Of a DNA stretch of 33,014 nucleotides, positions 9,443-18,175 are shown piece after piece. The position numbers and the translations under genes are program-made. Within the stretch, counting starts at the first letter, position 1. Every line of letters starts with the position of its first letter. This stretch comes from Caldisalinibacter kiritimatiensis (GTDB taxonomy: Bacteria > Bacillota > Clostridia > Tissierellales > Caldisalinibacteraceae), in NCBI RefSeq assembly GCF_000387765.1, contig NZ_ARZA01000211.1, forward strand, positions 1 through 33,014, written 5' to 3'. The notes below the pieces were generated by a model. That model was not told where the DNA came from. It made no database searches and worked only from the letters and a program-made list of their open reading frames with translations.

Positions 9443-9465
9443 AAAAAGCAGCTTAGCTGCTTTTT
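9443..9465. terminator. Bidirectional terminator between dnaB and fprA
   Basis: AAAAAGCAGC (9443-9452) / GCTGCTTTTT (9456-9465) is a perfect 10-bp stem with a 3-nt loop and T-runs on both strands. It is a second barrier behind the dnaB terminator and isolates fprA. Confidence 0.85.
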
Positions 9466-9493
9466 GGCTATTTGCTACTAGCTATTAGCTTAA
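9466..9493. repeat. Degenerate 7-bp tandem repeat
   Basis: Four consecutive heptamers: GGCTATT, TGCTACT, AGCTATT, AGCTTAA. They resemble other heptamer tracts found at 18477-18497 and 18542-18569. No function is apparent. Confidence 0.5.
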
Positions 9494-9548
9494 ATACTTT
9501 AAAATTCTAGATACTTTCAGCAATACTATTGTCAATTCTCAATTAAAC

Positions 9549-9575
9549 AAAAAGCCTACCATAAGGTAGACTTTT
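9549..9575 (-). terminator. Terminator of the dnaB operon
   Basis: An 11-bp stem with one mismatch, AAAAGCCTACC / GGTAGACTTTT, with an ATAA loop, is followed on the minus strand by a T-run. It lies just after the dnaB stop codon. Confidence 0.88.
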
Positions 9576-9584
9576 CCATAACCA

Positions 9585-10931
9585 TTATCCTTCTCTATAT
9601 TTCTCCATATTTAAGAATTTTGTAAATTGACCTAACCATACTAGCTCAATTGTACCAGTAGGACCATTACGTTGTTTTGCTATAATTACTTCTCCTATAT
9701 TCTTTTTATCAGTATCCTCGTGATAATATTCATCTCTGTAAAGAAGCATTACAACGTCAGCGTCCTGCTCTATGGCTCCTGATTCCCTTAAGTCAGACAA
9801 TATAGGTCTATGGTCAGCTCTTAACTCTGGAGCACGGGAAAGCTGAGATAATGCAACAACAGGGCAATCCATTTCTCTAGCTAGTCCCTTCAATGACCTC
9901 GATATTGCTGATATTTCCTGCTGTCTATTTTCTGTCTTTTCATCACTTTTCATAAGCTGTAAGTAATCAATAAGTACCATATCTAGTCCATGCTCCATTT
10001 TCAGTCTTCTACATTTAGCCTTCATTTCACTTACACTGATACCAGGAGTATCATCAATAAATATCTTAGCCTCTGATAAAGGTCCCATAGCACTTACTAA
10101 TCTAGGCCATTCATCTTCATTTAAGTCACCTGTTCTAATCTTTTGAATTTCTACGTGGGACTCTATACTGAGCATACGCTGTACTAACTGCTCCTTCGAC
10201 ATCTCTAAACTAAAAATGGCTACTGATGCACCGCTTTTTAAAGCACTATTTAACGCTATGTTAATGGCAAAGGCCGTTTTACCCATAGAAGGTCTGGCTG
10301 CTATCAGTATAAAATCCGAGCGCTGAAAGCCTGACGTCTTATTATCCAAGTCTATAAACCCTGTTGGTATACCTGTTATACCACCTTTATTTTTATGAAG
10401 TTCTTCTATTTTTTCAAAACTTTCAAGTATAACTTCCTTTATAGGTGAAAAAGCTCCATGGGTCTTTTTCTGCGAAATATCAAATATACTTTTTTCTGCC
10501 ATGTCTATAATACTGTTAATATCTTCATCTGCTTCGTATCCTTTTGCCATAATAGTATTAGAAGCTTTGATTAGTCTTCTTAAAATTGCTTTTTCCTCTA
10601 CTATATCGCAGTAATACTTTACATTGGCTGTCGTTGATATACCTTCAGATAAAGAAGCAAGATAAGATACACCACCTATAGACTCTAATGTATCTCTTTT
10701 TTTAAGCTCCTCTGAAAGTGTTATTAAGTCTACAGGCTCATCTCTTTTATAAAGCTCTTTAATTGCTATAAATATTTCTTTATGAGCTTCCTTATAAAAA
10801 TCTTCTTCGCCAATTATCTCTACAGCAGTTATTATTGCCTCCTTGTCCAATATCATGGCACCAAGAACTGACTGCTCAGCTTCAATACTGTGGGGTGGCA
10901 CTTTTCCTAGTGCCTCTAGTTCAGCAGCCAT
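9585..10931 (-). CDS. dnaB: Replicative DNA helicase
   Basis: A 448-residue hexameric 5'-3' helicase (DnaC of Bacillus). The N-terminal DnaB domain (about 12-110, PPHSIEAEQSVLGAMI) is followed by a RecA-like motor with Walker A ARPSMGKTAF (about 212-221) and Walker B MVLIDYLQLM (about 320-329). The arginine-finger region LSQLSRAPELRADHRP and the ESGAIEQDADVV segment are conserved. Length is standard and no intein is present. The ATG follows GAGGTGATG. It is the last gene of the MazG-like - yybS-like - gdpP - rplI - dnaB transcript, an arrangement widely conserved near the Firmicutes origin. Confidence 0.98.
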   Translation of the reverse strand: MAAELEALGKVPPHSIEAEQSVLGAMILDKEAIITAVEIIGEEDFYKEAHKEIFIAIKELYKRDEPVDLITLSEELKKRDTLESIGGVSYLASLSEGISTTANVKYYCDIVEEKAILRRLIKASNTIMAKGYEADEDINSIIDMAEKSIFDISQKKTHGAFSPIKEVILESFEKIEELHKNKGGITGIPTGFIDLDNKTSGFQRSDFILIAARPSMGKTAFAINIALNSALKSGASVAIFSLEMSKEQLVQRMLSIESHVEIQKIRTGDLNEDEWPRLVSAMGPLSEAKIFIDDTPGISVSEMKAKCRRLKMEHGLDMVLIDYLQLMKSDEKTENRQQEISAISRSLKGLAREMDCPVVALSQLSRAPELRADHRPILSDLRESGAIEQDADVVMLLYRDEYYHEDTDKKNIGEVIIAKQRNGPTGTIELVWLGQFTKFLNMEKYREG

Positions 10932-10965
10932 TTACATCACCTCATATATCTTTATTAATATCACT

Positions 10966-11412
10966 TTATTGTTCTACTACTTCTACTTTCAATTTAGCTG
11001 TTATTTGAGGATATACCTTTACCTCTACATATCTTGCTCCAAGACTTTTAATATTGTTGTCCATAACTATCTTTCTTTTATCAACTTTAATTTTGTGTTG
11101 TTTATTCAATGCTTGAGCTATATCCTTTGTAGTTATTGAGCCGAATAGTTTACCGTTTTCTCCTGCTTTACTCTTTATTTTAACAGTAAGATTAGAAATC
11201 TTATCTGCAAGCTTTTGAGCTTCTTCCCTTTTTTCCTTTTCTCTTAACTTTTTCGCTGCCTTTTGCTCTTCAACTACTTTTACATTACCCTCTGTAGCTT
11301 CTTTTGCTAACCCTCTAGGAATAAGAAAATTCCTTGCATATCCATCCTTAGCATTTACAATATCACCTTTTTTTCCTAATGACTTTACATCCTTTAATAA
11401 AATTACCTTCAT
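10966..11412 (-). CDS. rplI: 50S ribosomal protein L9
   Basis: A 148-residue protein with the L9 N-terminal domain [17 protein letters not shown]... [13 protein letters not shown] (1-34), a long connecting helix rich in Lys/Glu (about 40-75) and a C-terminal RNA-binding domain beginning near [10 protein letters not shown]. It binds 23S rRNA at the base of the L1 stalk region. The ATG overlaps the TAA of gdpP by one base, so translation is coupled. The ribosome site AAGGAAGGTG lies inside the end of gdpP. Confidence 0.98.
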   Translation of the reverse strand: MKVILLKDVKSLGKKGDIVNAKDGYARNFLIPRGLAKEATEGNVKVVEEQKAAKKLREKEKREEAQKLADKISNLTVKIKSKAGENGKLFGSITTKDIAQALNKQHKIKVDKRKIVMDNNIKSLGARYVEVKVYPQITAKLKVEVVEQ

Positions 11413-13406
11413 TATTCTTCACCTTCCTTTAAGTATTCTTTTATTGCATCTATCAATTGTTCTTTAGCTTCTTCAAGTGTAACATCTTCTAATTGGGCAC
11501 CAGCTGTCGTTAGATGCCCACCTCCACCTAAAGCTTCTAATATTAGCTGAACATTTATATCTCCTAATGACCTACCACTTATATGAATTATATCTCCTGA
11601 TACTGCTAAAACAAATGAAGCTGTGATTCCCTTTATATTTAATAATTCATCAGCGGACTGCGCTGCAACCAAAACAGAATTTTCTATCTCTTCGTCTAAT
11701 GTTGATATTGCTATTTTATCTTCTATAACATCTGCTTTCTTTATTACATCTGCCTTTGCTACAAAGGTTTCAAGGTCATCTTTAAATAATTGCTTAACAG
11801 AGGTTGTATCTGCTCCTGATCTTCTTAAGAAAGATGCAGCTTCAAAGGTTCTAACCCCTGTTTTGAATGTAAAGTTCTTTGTATCTACAGTAATTCCAGC
11901 TAATAATGCCTCTGCTTCAAATTTTTCTATGTTAATCTTATCACCAAGATAATAAAGTATCTCTGTTACCAATTCACATGTAGAAGAAGCATATGGTTCA
12001 AGATATACTAAAGCTGGGTCTTCAATAAACTCAGCTCCTCTTCTATGGTGGTCAATCAATATAACCTTATCAATAACATCTAGCAATTTAGGTTCCTCTG
12101 TAAAACTAGGTCTATGGTTATCTACCACAATACACAAAGAAGATTCATCAACCTTCGATAAAGCTTCTTCACTATCTATGATTATTTCCAAATATTCAGG
12201 ATGTTCTTCCCTTATTTTTTCAATTGCATTTTTAATCGAAGAACTAACTTTATTTAAAACAATATATCCTTCCTTACCTAAACTCTTAACAACACTATAT
12301 ATACCAATAGCCGCTCCAAAGCTGTCCATATCTGCAACTCTATGCCCCATTATAAATACTCTCTCGGATTGACTTATAAACTGTCTTAAAGCATGAGCTA
12401 TTACTCTGGCTTTTACTTTAGTCCTTTTTTCTACAGCCTTACTTTTCCCTCCATAGAAGCTTAATTTATCTATTTTTTTAACTACCGCTTGGTCTCCACC
12501 TCTACCTAATGCTATCTCTTTAGCTCCTTTAGCAAAGTCATAAAGTTGTGCAGGGGTCTTCCCATTAACACCTACTCCGATACTTAAAGTTACCGGTAAA
12601 CTACCTTCAACATTTATATCCTTTATTTCATCTAAAATATCAAACTTTCTAGCTTCTAAATTCTCTAGATATTTATTTTCAAAAACTATTATATAACTGT
12701 CACTCTTATATTTAACAATAAAACCGCTCAATCTTGCTGCTAATGTGTTTAGCTTCTTATCTATTTCTGCAAGAACTACAGGTCTTTTAGATTCATCAAT
12801 GTTATTTATTACTTCATCATAATTATCTACTTGAACTAAACATATATTAATCTTTTCATCATTATATTTATTTTTTAAAACAGTAAAATTCGTATTGTCA
12901 ATCCAATATAGCATTATAATATAATCGTTGGATTTATCCTTTTTTACGATATTATACAAGACCTTATAATTTCTGTTTTTAATAGACACTTCTATAGCCA
13001 TTTTTTGCTTTTTATCCATAATTTCATCTATATTAAAGTTAGGTATTATCTCGCTTATATTCTTTTCTAATATATCTTTTTTATCTAAAATCTCCATAAA
13101 TTTAGGATTATACCAGCTAATAGTTCCATCTACCTCTATCATAACAAGGGGAATAGGTAGATTTAATATAGCATGTTTAGTTGCAGAATCAAACTCTTGA
13201 GTAAGCCCTTCTATATATTTAGTCCATTCTACCTTTCTTAAATGTACATTTTCCCAATGATAATAAATTAAATATGCTAAAACTACAACTCCGATTAATG
13301 CTATAGCTGGTTCATACACAGCTATAATACCTATCAATATCCCTATAATCCAAAGATAAATCTTTGTATCGGGAATTAAAATCTTAAAGATTTTCTTATT
13401 ATTCAT
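11412..13406 (-). CDS. gdpP: c-di-AMP phosphodiesterase, DHH family
   Basis: A 664-residue membrane enzyme that hydrolyses c-di-AMP, linking potassium and wall homeostasis. Two membrane segments (about 14-31 and 33-50) precede a PAS-like domain (about 82-170), a degenerate GGDEF domain (about 185-310, with SIGVGV and [10 protein letters not shown] but no GGDEF active site), and the DHH/DHHA1 catalytic part. Metal ligands are visible in [10 protein letters not shown] (353-362), VVDNH (427-431) and DHHR (452-455). [12 protein letters not shown] near the end is the DHHA1 motif. Architecture and length match GdpP. Strong AGGAGGAT ribosome site. It overlaps rplI by one base. The regulatory GGDEF/PAS part appears intact. 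Confidence 0.97.
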   Translation of the reverse strand: MNNKKIFKILIPDTKIYLWIIGILIGIIAVYEPAIALIGVVVLAYLIYYHWENVHLRKVEWTKYIEGLTQEFDSATKHAILNLPIPLVMIEVDGTISWYNPKFMEILDKKDILEKNISEIIPNFNIDEIMDKKQKMAIEVSIKNRNYKVLYNIVKKDKSNDYIIMLYWIDNTNFTVLKNKYNDEKINICLVQVDNYDEVINNIDESKRPVVLAEIDKKLNTLAARLSGFIVKYKSDSYIIVFENKYLENLEARKFDILDEIKDINVEGSLPVTLSIGVGVNGKTPAQLYDFAKGAKEIALGRGGDQAVVKKIDKLSFYGGKSKAVEKRTKVKARVIAHALRQFISQSERVFIMGHRVADMDSFGAAIGIYSVVKSLGKEGYIVLNKVSSSIKNAIEKIREEHPEYLEIIIDSEEALSKVDESSLCIVVDNHRPSFTEEPKLLDVIDKVILIDHHRRGAEFIEDPALVYLEPYASSTCELVTEILYYLGDKINIEKFEAEALLAGITVDTKNFTFKTGVRTFEAASFLRRSGADTTSVKQLFKDDLETFVAKADVIKKADVIEDKIAISTLDEEIENSVLVAAQSADELLNIKGITASFVLAVSGDIIHISGRSLGDINVQLILEALGGGGHLTTAGAQLEDVTLEEAKEQLIDAIKEYLKEGEE

Positions 13407-13466
13407 TTTATATCCTCCTAAGGACTAATACCAAATCAAGTCATTAAAACAACATAATTTCAAATT

Positions 13467-14411
13467 CTAAACATTTCCCAGTTTTCTAAGATTAAATATA
13501 GAATCCGTCAATCCCATTAACGATATAAGAATCATCAATGGACTGTAAAGTAATACAAAAACAACTAATATAACCTTTATAACTCTATTCATATTAACTT
13601 TATCCATAAAAAACGATATAACTGCCATTCCCTGCATAAAAAATATAAAAAACGTTAAAACAACAACATTACTAAATACTGTTCCATAGTCAACTAAATT
13701 AATATATTTTAACATAAAAGTAGCTAAAAATATTATTGCTACCCCAAAAATTATGTTATTAGGAAGTCTAAAGTTCTTAAACTTAGGAATAGATGGTACA
13801 TTATATCTCATTCTTTTTAATACAGCTAAAGATATCCAATAACATATATAGGATGTAAATACTGCTGTAATTATTATTAAAGTCGGTACTAAAGTAAGAA
13901 TTAATTTAATTGTATTATTAAACATTTCCTTCATTGTAGATAATTCATAATTAGATAAACCCATACTTTCCATAAACTTTATTTGAATATCAAGACTCTC
14001 TGTAAATAGATTATTCAACTGCTCTACAAATTGTACCCCTGTAACTATTTGAATCACATAAATTACAATAAGTGTAGACACTAAGGATGTAACAGTTCCT
14101 GCTAAAAGTATTTTATAAGGCTTATATTTCTTACTAATCATATATGCTAAAACTATACCTAATGCTCCATAACCTATAAGTAAAAATACTCCTGTTAATA
14201 TATTTGTCAAAATCCCAATAAGTATACCTGAGGCAATAACTGCAAGTACACTATATTTAACATCTTGTCTATATCCTAAAACTATAGCTGGTATAGGATA
14301 AAGTACATTTATTATAGGAAATGTAAAAAATCCTATAAGACCAAAAACGACCATTATACTTATAATAACTGCGGTTTCTGTAATTTTTTTCGTCTGATTG
14401 CTGGAATTCAA
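13467..14411 (-). CDS. YybS family (DUF2232) membrane protein
   Basis: About 314 residues with some 8 hydrophobic segments. The first, VIISIMVVFGLIGFFTFPI, is followed by the short IPAIVLGYRQ motif typical of DUF2232. These proteins resemble ECF-transporter S components or energy-coupling folds, but no substrate is established. Start choice: the upstream GTG (14420) lies directly against AGAG and has no ribosome site. The TTG at 14411 is 6 nt after AGAGGTG, so I use it. It lies between the MazG-like gene (11-bp gap) and gdpP (60-bp gap), the usual position of yybS relatives near gdpP and rplI in Firmicutes. Confidence 0.87.
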   Translation of the reverse strand: MNSSNQTKKITETAVIISIMVVFGLIGFFTFPIINVLYPIPAIVLGYRQDVKYSVLAVIASGILIGILTNILTGVFLLIGYGALGIVLAYMISKKYKPYKILLAGTVTSLVSTLIVIYVIQIVTGVQFVEQLNNLFTESLDIQIKFMESMGLSNYELSTMKEMFNNTIKLILTLVPTLIIITAVFTSYICYWISLAVLKRMRYNVPSIPKFKNFRLPNNIIFGVAIIFLATFMLKYINLVDYGTVFSNVVVLTFFIFFMQGMAVISFFMDKVNMNRVIKVILVVFVLLYSPLMILISLMGLTDSIFNLRKLGNV

Positions 14412-14422
14412 TCCATTCACCT

Positions 14423-14749
14423 CTATTCTCTTGTTCTTTTAAAGTATTCTAATAAGCTATTTAAATCTCCATACCATTTCTCTATATTATGTTCTTCAAT
14501 TATCCCTAATTTTAATTTACTCTCTACTTTTGAATCCAATTTTTCAAAGGATACTCCTAACCTTCTACCCAACAAATATGTAAGAAGTATAATATTGGCT
14601 AAAATATCTGATATAGCATCTTGACTGTTCTTAACCCCCTTAACTAAAAGCTCAAATAATGATGCTACTGCTGTTAATAATTCACTTTTAAGCCACTCTA
14701 TAATTTTAATATTTCTTGTTATATCTATATTTTTATCTTTACTATTCAT
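14423..14749 (-). CDS. MazG-like family protein
   Basis: A 108-residue all-helical protein. The segment WLKSELLTAVASLFELLVKGVKNSQDAISDILANIILLTYLLGRRLG (two blocks, about 19-64) matches the four-helix MazG-like nucleotide pyrophosphohydrolase family (PF12643). The typical EExxE metal motif of active MazG is not clear, so catalytic activity is uncertain. It is the first gene of the operon leading to dnaB. Its ATG follows GAGGGGGA by about 8 nt. A housecleaning or regulatory role is inferred only from the family name. Confidence 0.75.
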   Translation of the reverse strand: MNSKDKNIDITRNIKIIEWLKSELLTAVASLFELLVKGVKNSQDAISDILANIILLTYLLGRRLGVSFEKLDSKVESKLKLGIIEEHNIEKWYGDLNSLLEYFKRTRE

Positions 14750-14784
14750 TTCACATCCCCCTCAAACTCTTATTATATCAAATA

Positions 14785-14802
14785 TAAAGTATATTTACTT
14801 TA
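14785..14802. repeat. Short dyad in the dnaB-operon leader
   Basis: TAAAGTA (14785-14791) / TACTTTA (14796-14802) with a 4-nt loop, next to a TATAAT-like box. In such AT-rich DNA this may be coincidental. Confidence 0.3.
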
Positions 14803-14930
14803 TCTATTTCTATTTTTTAATATATAATTCCTTTAAATGTTAATTGAACTGCAAAAACTCATGATACTCATATATTGCCATTAGTCTTAATATTAGTATT
14901 TTTCTACGTTTCATAAATATCTTTATTAAG

Positions 14931-14959
14931 ATTTTACATACTATATATATCTATGTCAA
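14931..14959 (-). promoter_or_regulatory. Sigma-A promoter of the MazG-like - gdpP - rplI - dnaB operon
   Basis: On the minus strand a perfect TTGACA (14954-14959), a 17-nt spacer and TAAAAT (14931-14936). It starts right after the ECF gene terminator. Confidence 0.8.
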
Positions 14960-14960
14960 A

Positions 14961-14990
14961 TAAAAACTGGAGAGAAAAATTCTCTCCAGT
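14961..14990 (-). terminator. Terminator of the ECF S-component gene
   Basis: ACTGGAGAGA (14966-14975) / TCTCTCCAGT (14981-14990), a perfect 10-bp stem with a 5-nt loop, is followed by T residues on the minus strand. Confidence 0.92.
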
Positions 14991-15054
14991 ATAGATTAAT
15001 AACCTTTTTTGTTTGTACTATCCCTATACATTATGTAAATTAATATGTTACTCT

Positions 15055-15591
15055 CTACTTAGAATAACGATATTTTTCAGGGATTAATTTTAAGATTATT
15101 AATGCAATTATACCTCCAACTAATGCTGTATACAGCTGTGGTAGTGAAAATATTCCTATAATTACTTTAAGCTTTTGAGCTGGTAAGTTTGCAAGGAAAA
15201 GTTTTGCCGCTATATATCTAATAGTTAATGCTAAAAATGCAAATTTACCTAAAGCTGCAACTGCTAATCCAATATATTCTCCACCTGGAGTAATTTTCCC
15301 TCTCATAAAATTAAATATTATTACATATAATGCATTTCCTATCATAATGAATGGTAATAAAGCAGGTAATTTCATTATTCCAACCATTAAAGCTATTAAA
15401 GGCGTAAAGCATCCTACAATAACTCCAGAAAGAGTACCTACCATACCAGCACTAATTAATAGAACCATATTTACTAATGGCCCAACAGCTGGTTGTGCAA
15501 AGCTTTGAAAGCCAATTTGAAATACTAATGCTAAAGCTAATAAGATACCTGTTCTAGTTATATAACTAGTTGTAGTTATTTTATTGTTCAT
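15055..15591 (-). CDS. ECF transporter S component (substrate unknown)
   Basis: A 178-residue integral membrane protein with about 5-6 hydrophobic segments. The pattern RTGILLALALVFQIGF, then VGPLVNMVLLISAGMVG and a later GKFAFLALTIRYI, matches small S components that bind vitamins or other micronutrients and dock on a shared EcfAAT module. That module is not in this window. No riboswitch is visible in the roughly 30-nt leader, so the substrate cannot be assigned. Monocistronic: its own promoter and terminator flank it. Start ATG is 7 nt after AAGGAGTG. Confidence 0.82.
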   Translation of the reverse strand: MNNKITTTSYITRTGILLALALVFQIGFQSFAQPAVGPLVNMVLLISAGMVGTLSGVIVGCFTPLIALMVGIMKLPALLPFIMIGNALYVIIFNFMRGKITPGGEYIGLAVAALGKFAFLALTIRYIAAKLFLANLPAQKLKVIIGIFSLPQLYTALVGGIIALIILKLIPEKYRYSK

Positions 15592-15620
15592 AAAATCACT
15601 CCTTATTGTTTTATATCTAT

Positions 15621-15649
15621 ATAATATAACTATTAAGCTTGTTTTACAA
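15621..15649 (-). promoter_or_regulatory. Promoter of the ECF S-component gene
   Basis: On the minus strand TTGTAA (15644-15649), a 17-nt spacer and TATTAT (15621-15626), just downstream of the rpsR terminator. Confidence 0.65.
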
Positions 15650-15673
15650 TAATTACACTTTTCTTTATATACT

Positions 15674-15709
15674 AAAAAAGGAGAAGTGAGGATTCACTTC
15701 TCCTTTTTT
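15674..15709. terminator. Strong terminator of the rpsF-ssb-rpsR operon
   Basis: A perfect 16-bp stem, AAAAAAGGAGAAGTGA / TCACTTCTCCTTTTTT, with a 4-nt loop gives T-runs on both strands. It lies 4 nt after the rpsR stop codon. Confidence 0.95.
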
Positions 15710-15712
15710 CAT

Positions 15713-15940
15713 TTAGTCAGTTGTATATGGTAATAAAGCTATATTTCTTGCTCTTTTTATTGCTCTAGTTAATTGACGTTGATGACGTGCACAATTTCCG
15801 TTAATTCTTCTTGGTAAAATCTTTCCTCTTTCAGTAATGTACTTCTTTAATTTATCTACATCTTTGTAATCTACTTTTTCTATTTTATCAGCGCAGAAAT
15901 TACATACTTTTTTTCTACGTCTTCTTCTTCTTGCAGCCAA
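15713..15940 (-). CDS. rpsR: 30S ribosomal protein S18
   Basis: A 75-residue basic protein with the S18 core: an Arg/Lys-rich start, [19 protein letters not shown] (split, about 27-45) and [19 protein letters not shown]. It keeps the Cys-rich zinc-binding form, with CNFC at 13-16, a third Cys at about 50 and a His at about 53. It dimerises with S6 in the 30S platform. Translation starts at TTG, 8 nt after AAGGAGGGG. Last gene of the operon. Its complex with S6 may feed back on the operon leader. Confidence 0.97.
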   Translation of the reverse strand: MAARRRRRRKKVCNFCADKIEKVDYKDVDKLKKYITERGKILPRRINGNCARHQRQLTRAIKRARNIALLPYTTD

Positions 15941-15955
15941 TCTTTTCCCCTCCTT

Positions 15956-16372
15956 CTAGAATGGAATATCATCATTGTCTACTGGATGAAATCCATCTGC
16001 TTCTACAAAATCATCCTGAGTAGTTGTACCTTGAACATTTCCTTGATTACTATCTCCCCAGTCAAGAAATTGTACTCTATCTGCTACTATTTCAGTTACG
16101 TATCTTCTATCTCCTTGATTTGTATCATATGACCTGGTCTGGATTCTTCCTTGAACTCCAACAAGTCTACCTTTACCAAGGTAATTGGCACAATTTTCAG
16201 CCTGTCTACCCCAAACTACTATTCTTAAGAAATCTGCTTCTCTTTCTCCTTGAGCATTCGTAAATGGTCTATCTACTGCTATAGTAAAGGTGGCAACTGC
16301 TCTACCGTTTCCAGGTAAAAACCTTAGCTCCGGATCTCTTGTTAATCTTCCTATTAAAACAACACTATTCAT
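15956..16372 (-). CDS. ssb: Single-stranded DNA-binding protein
   Basis: A 138-residue SSB. The OB fold starts [18 protein letters not shown] and includes [29 protein letters not shown] (in parts, about 47-75). A short Gln/Asn/Gly-rich linker leads to the acidic tip DNDDIPF, which docks replication and repair partners. It coats single-stranded DNA as a tetramer. Middle gene of rpsF-ssb-rpsR, with AAGGTGGTG before its ATG. Confidence 0.97.
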   Translation of the reverse strand: MNSVVLIGRLTRDPELRFLPGNGRAVATFTIAVDRPFTNAQGEREADFLRIVVWGRQAENCANYLGKGRLVGVQGRIQTRSYDTNQGDRRYVTEIVADRVQFLDWGDSNQGNVQGTTTQDDFVEADGFHPVDNDDIPF

Positions 16373-16391
16373 TAATACACCACCTTATCGA

Positions 16392-16676
16392 TTACTCTTC
16401 TTCTCTAATAACCATATGTCTCATAATGCTGTCAGTTATCTTAGATACTCTGTCTAATTCATTCACAACGTCAGATTCTGCTGTAAAGTTGATGAATACA
16501 TAGTATCCTTCTTTGAAGTCTTTGATTTCGTAAGCTAACTTTCTATTTCCCCATTCATCAACATTTTCTACTGAACCATTGCTTTCAATGATTCCTTTTA
16601 ATCTGTCTATTAAAGTTTTTCTTTCCTCTTCTTCCATTGTAGGAACGAAGATAAATGCTCCTTCGTACTTTGTCAT
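16392..16676 (-). CDS. rpsF: 30S ribosomal protein S6
   Basis: A 94-residue S6 protein: KYEGAFIFVPTMEEEERK at the N-terminus, VDEWGNRKLAYEIKDFKEGYYVFINF in the middle (about 40-66, given in part) and a final VDRVSKITDSIMRHMV-like helix. It binds S18 and 16S rRNA. Start choice: an in-frame GTG at 16685 lies inside the ribosome site, while the ATG at 16676 is 8 nt after AGGAGG, so 16676 is right. First gene of the operon. A probable S6:S18-responsive hairpin precedes it. Confidence 0.97.
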   Translation of the reverse strand: MTKYEGAFIFVPTMEEEERKTLIDRLKGIIESNGSVENVDEWGNRKLAYEIKDFKEGYYVFINFTAESDVVNELDRVSKITDSIMRHMVIREEE

Positions 16677-16686
16677 CTGTTTCACC

Positions 16687-16730
16687 TCCTTTTGGACTAA
16701 CGGCTCAATTTAAGATAGATTGAGCAAGGA
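16687..16730 (-). promoter_or_regulatory. Probable S6:S18-binding leader of rpsF
   Basis: On the minus strand an inner stem GCTCAAT / ATTGAGC (16719-16725 with 16703-16709) is immediately followed by a CCG triplet (16701-16703), and an outer TCCTT (16726-16730) can pair with AAGGA (16687-16691) of the rpsF ribosome site. A hairpin with a bulged CCG near the ribosome site is the known S6:S18 autoregulatory motif. Assignment rests on this layout, not on a covariance search. Confidence 0.62.
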
Positions 16731-16746
16731 TATGTTACAACCTAGT

Positions 16747-16775
16747 ATTATATCACTTATTATAACCTATTGCAA
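16747..16775 (-). promoter_or_regulatory. Sigma-A promoter of rpsF-ssb-rpsR
   Basis: On the minus strand TTGCAA (16770-16775), a 17-nt spacer and a consensus TATAAT (16747-16752). The start near 16740 leaves a leader of roughly 60 nt containing the S6:S18-like hairpin. Confidence 0.85.
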
Positions 16776-16787
16776 TACATTTAAAGC

Positions 16788-16818
16788 AAAAACCCCCTTG
16801 AATTTCAAGGGGGTTTTT
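16788..16818. terminator. Bidirectional terminator of the aminotransferase gene
   Basis: A long stem AAAAACCCCCTTGAA / TTCAAGGGGGTTTTT, with T-runs on both strands, sits directly after the aminotransferase stop and before the rpsF promoter. Confidence 0.93.
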
Positions 16819-16820
16819 AT

Positions 16821-18002
16821 CTATAACATTTCTTTAATAGTTTCCGCTAATCTCTTAACGCCTATAACTATTCTTTCTTCGTCCATATTTGAATAGTTAA
16901 GTCTTAATGTATTTTCATTACCTCCATTAGGGAAGAATGAACCTCCTGGTACAAATGCTACCTTTTTCTCTATAGCTTTTTCAGCTAATTCTCTAGCATT
17001 TATATGTTCAGGTAATACAACCCAAGTAAATAAACCACCTTCTGGATGAGTGAATTTAATGCCTTCTGGTAATTCTTCTTTCATTGTCTTAAGCATTAAA
17101 TCTCTTCTCTTTCTATAAACTGCTTTTATCTTTTCAATGTGCTCATCTAAATCATATTTTTCTAAGAATCTATTAACTGTCATCTGAGATACTGTACTAG
17201 CTTGTAAGTCAGCACCTTGTTTAACTAAAATATATTTATTAAGAACTTCAGGAGCTGCACATGTCCAACCTATTCTAAATCCTGGACAGAAAGTTTTTGA
17301 GAATGAACCTAGATATATAACTCTACCTTCAGTATCAAAACTCTTAACTGATGGTGGAATTTCTCCTTCAAATCTTAACTCACCATATGGATTATCTTCA
17401 ACTATTGGTAAATCATATTTGTTAGCAAGCTCAACTAATTTCTTTCTTCTTTCAACTGACCAAGTTCTTCCTGTTGGATTCTGGAAATCTGGTATTACAT
17501 AAATCACTTTTACGTTCTCTGTTGTTTTAAGTATTTTTTCTAGTTCTTCTGGTATCATTCCATAGTCGTCAGTAGGTACTTCTATAAACTTTGGCTGATA
17601 TGCTTTAAAAGCATTAATAGCACCTAAGTAACTTGGACTTTCACATAAAACTACGTCACCTTCATCTAAGAATATCTTTCCAGTGAAATCAAGCCCTTGT
17701 TGAGAACCACTAGTGATAAGAATATTATCAGCAGTAACATCTACTCCTACTATTTTCATTCTTTCAGCTATTTTTTCTCTAAGTGGAGTATATCCTTCTG
17801 TAGTGCTGTACTGTAGTGCATTTCTTCCATGCTCTTCTATAACCTCTTGCATTACTTCTTTAACTTCTTCAACCGGGAATAATTCAGGAGCTGGTAATCC
17901 TCCTGCAAAAGATATTATTTCAGGTCTTTGTGTAAGCTTTAATAACTCACGAATCTCAGAAGCCTTTATCCCATCCATGCGTTTTGCATAATTTAAGTTC
18001 AT
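16821..18002 (-). CDS. PLP-dependent aminotransferase, class I/II
   Basis: About 393 residues, the size of a stand-alone fold-type I aminotransferase. The opening KRMDGIKASEIRELLKL and FAGGLPAPELFP are typical of the MocR/2-aminoadipate-aminotransferase-like group (LysN type). SFSKTFCPGFRIGW (about 235-248) holds the PLP-binding Lys, VIPDFQNPTGRTW contains the conserved NPTG, and NTLRLNYSN includes the substrate-carboxylate Arg. There is no N-terminal GntR HTH, so it is an enzyme, not a MocR regulator. Donor and acceptor are unknown. Start choice: the GTG at 18011 overlaps the ribosome site, while the ATG at 18002 is 6 nt after AGGAGGTG. Monocistronic. Confidence 0.92.
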   Translation of the reverse strand: MNLNYAKRMDGIKASEIRELLKLTQRPEIISFAGGLPAPELFPVEEVKEVMQEVIEEHGRNALQYSTTEGYTPLREKIAERMKIVGVDVTADNILITSGSQQGLDFTGKIFLDEGDVVLCESPSYLGAINAFKAYQPKFIEVPTDDYGMIPEELEKILKTTENVKVIYVIPDFQNPTGRTWSVERRKKLVELANKYDLPIVEDNPYGELRFEGEIPPSVKSFDTEGRVIYLGSFSKTFCPGFRIGWTCAAPEVLNKYILVKQGADLQASTVSQMTVNRFLEKYDLDEHIEKIKAVYRKRRDLMLKTMKEELPEGIKFTHPEGGLFTWVVLPEHINARELAEKAIEKKVAFVPGGSFFPNGGNENTLRLNYSNMDEERIVIGVKRLAETIKEML

Positions 18003-18069
18003 AATTGGCACCTCCTATAATATGTAAATATATACATTACATGCAAAGTAAAACGTTTTCCACATCTAT

Positions 18070-18099
18070 AGTTTATCAAAATAAGTCGAATTTGTCCAA
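18070..18099 (-). promoter_or_regulatory. Possible promoter of the aminotransferase gene
   Basis: On the minus strand TTGGAC (18094-18099), an 18-nt spacer and TAAACT (18070-18075). The match is moderate. It gives a leader of about 65 nt. Confidence 0.45.
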
Positions 18100-18175
18100 C
18101 ATGTAAGCACTAGGCCTTTTAGTAATTCAGTATTTTCAACAACTCATTGCTTATTAATTATTTGTAACAATCTTA

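Larger units (their letters stand above)
14750..15054. other. Intergenic region before the MazG-like/dnaB operon
   Basis: 305 bp holding the terminator of the ECF gene (14961-14990), a consensus-like promoter (14931-14959), about 170 nt of AT-rich leader, a small dyad (14785-14802) and a second possible -10 (TATAAT on the minus strand near 14772-14777). Otherwise nothing recognisable. Confidence 0.7.

Noticed and set aside
16180-16200. TTGGCACAATTTT inside ssb as another sigma-54 promoter
   Set aside because: The -24 part matches, but no GC occurs at the required 10-nt distance, and it lies inside a coding region on the wrong strand.
18048-18064. Near-palindrome around AAAACGTTTT upstream of the aminotransferase, resembling a CcpA cre site
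   Set aside because: The centre fits but the outer conserved bases (TG...CA) do not match at the correct spacing.
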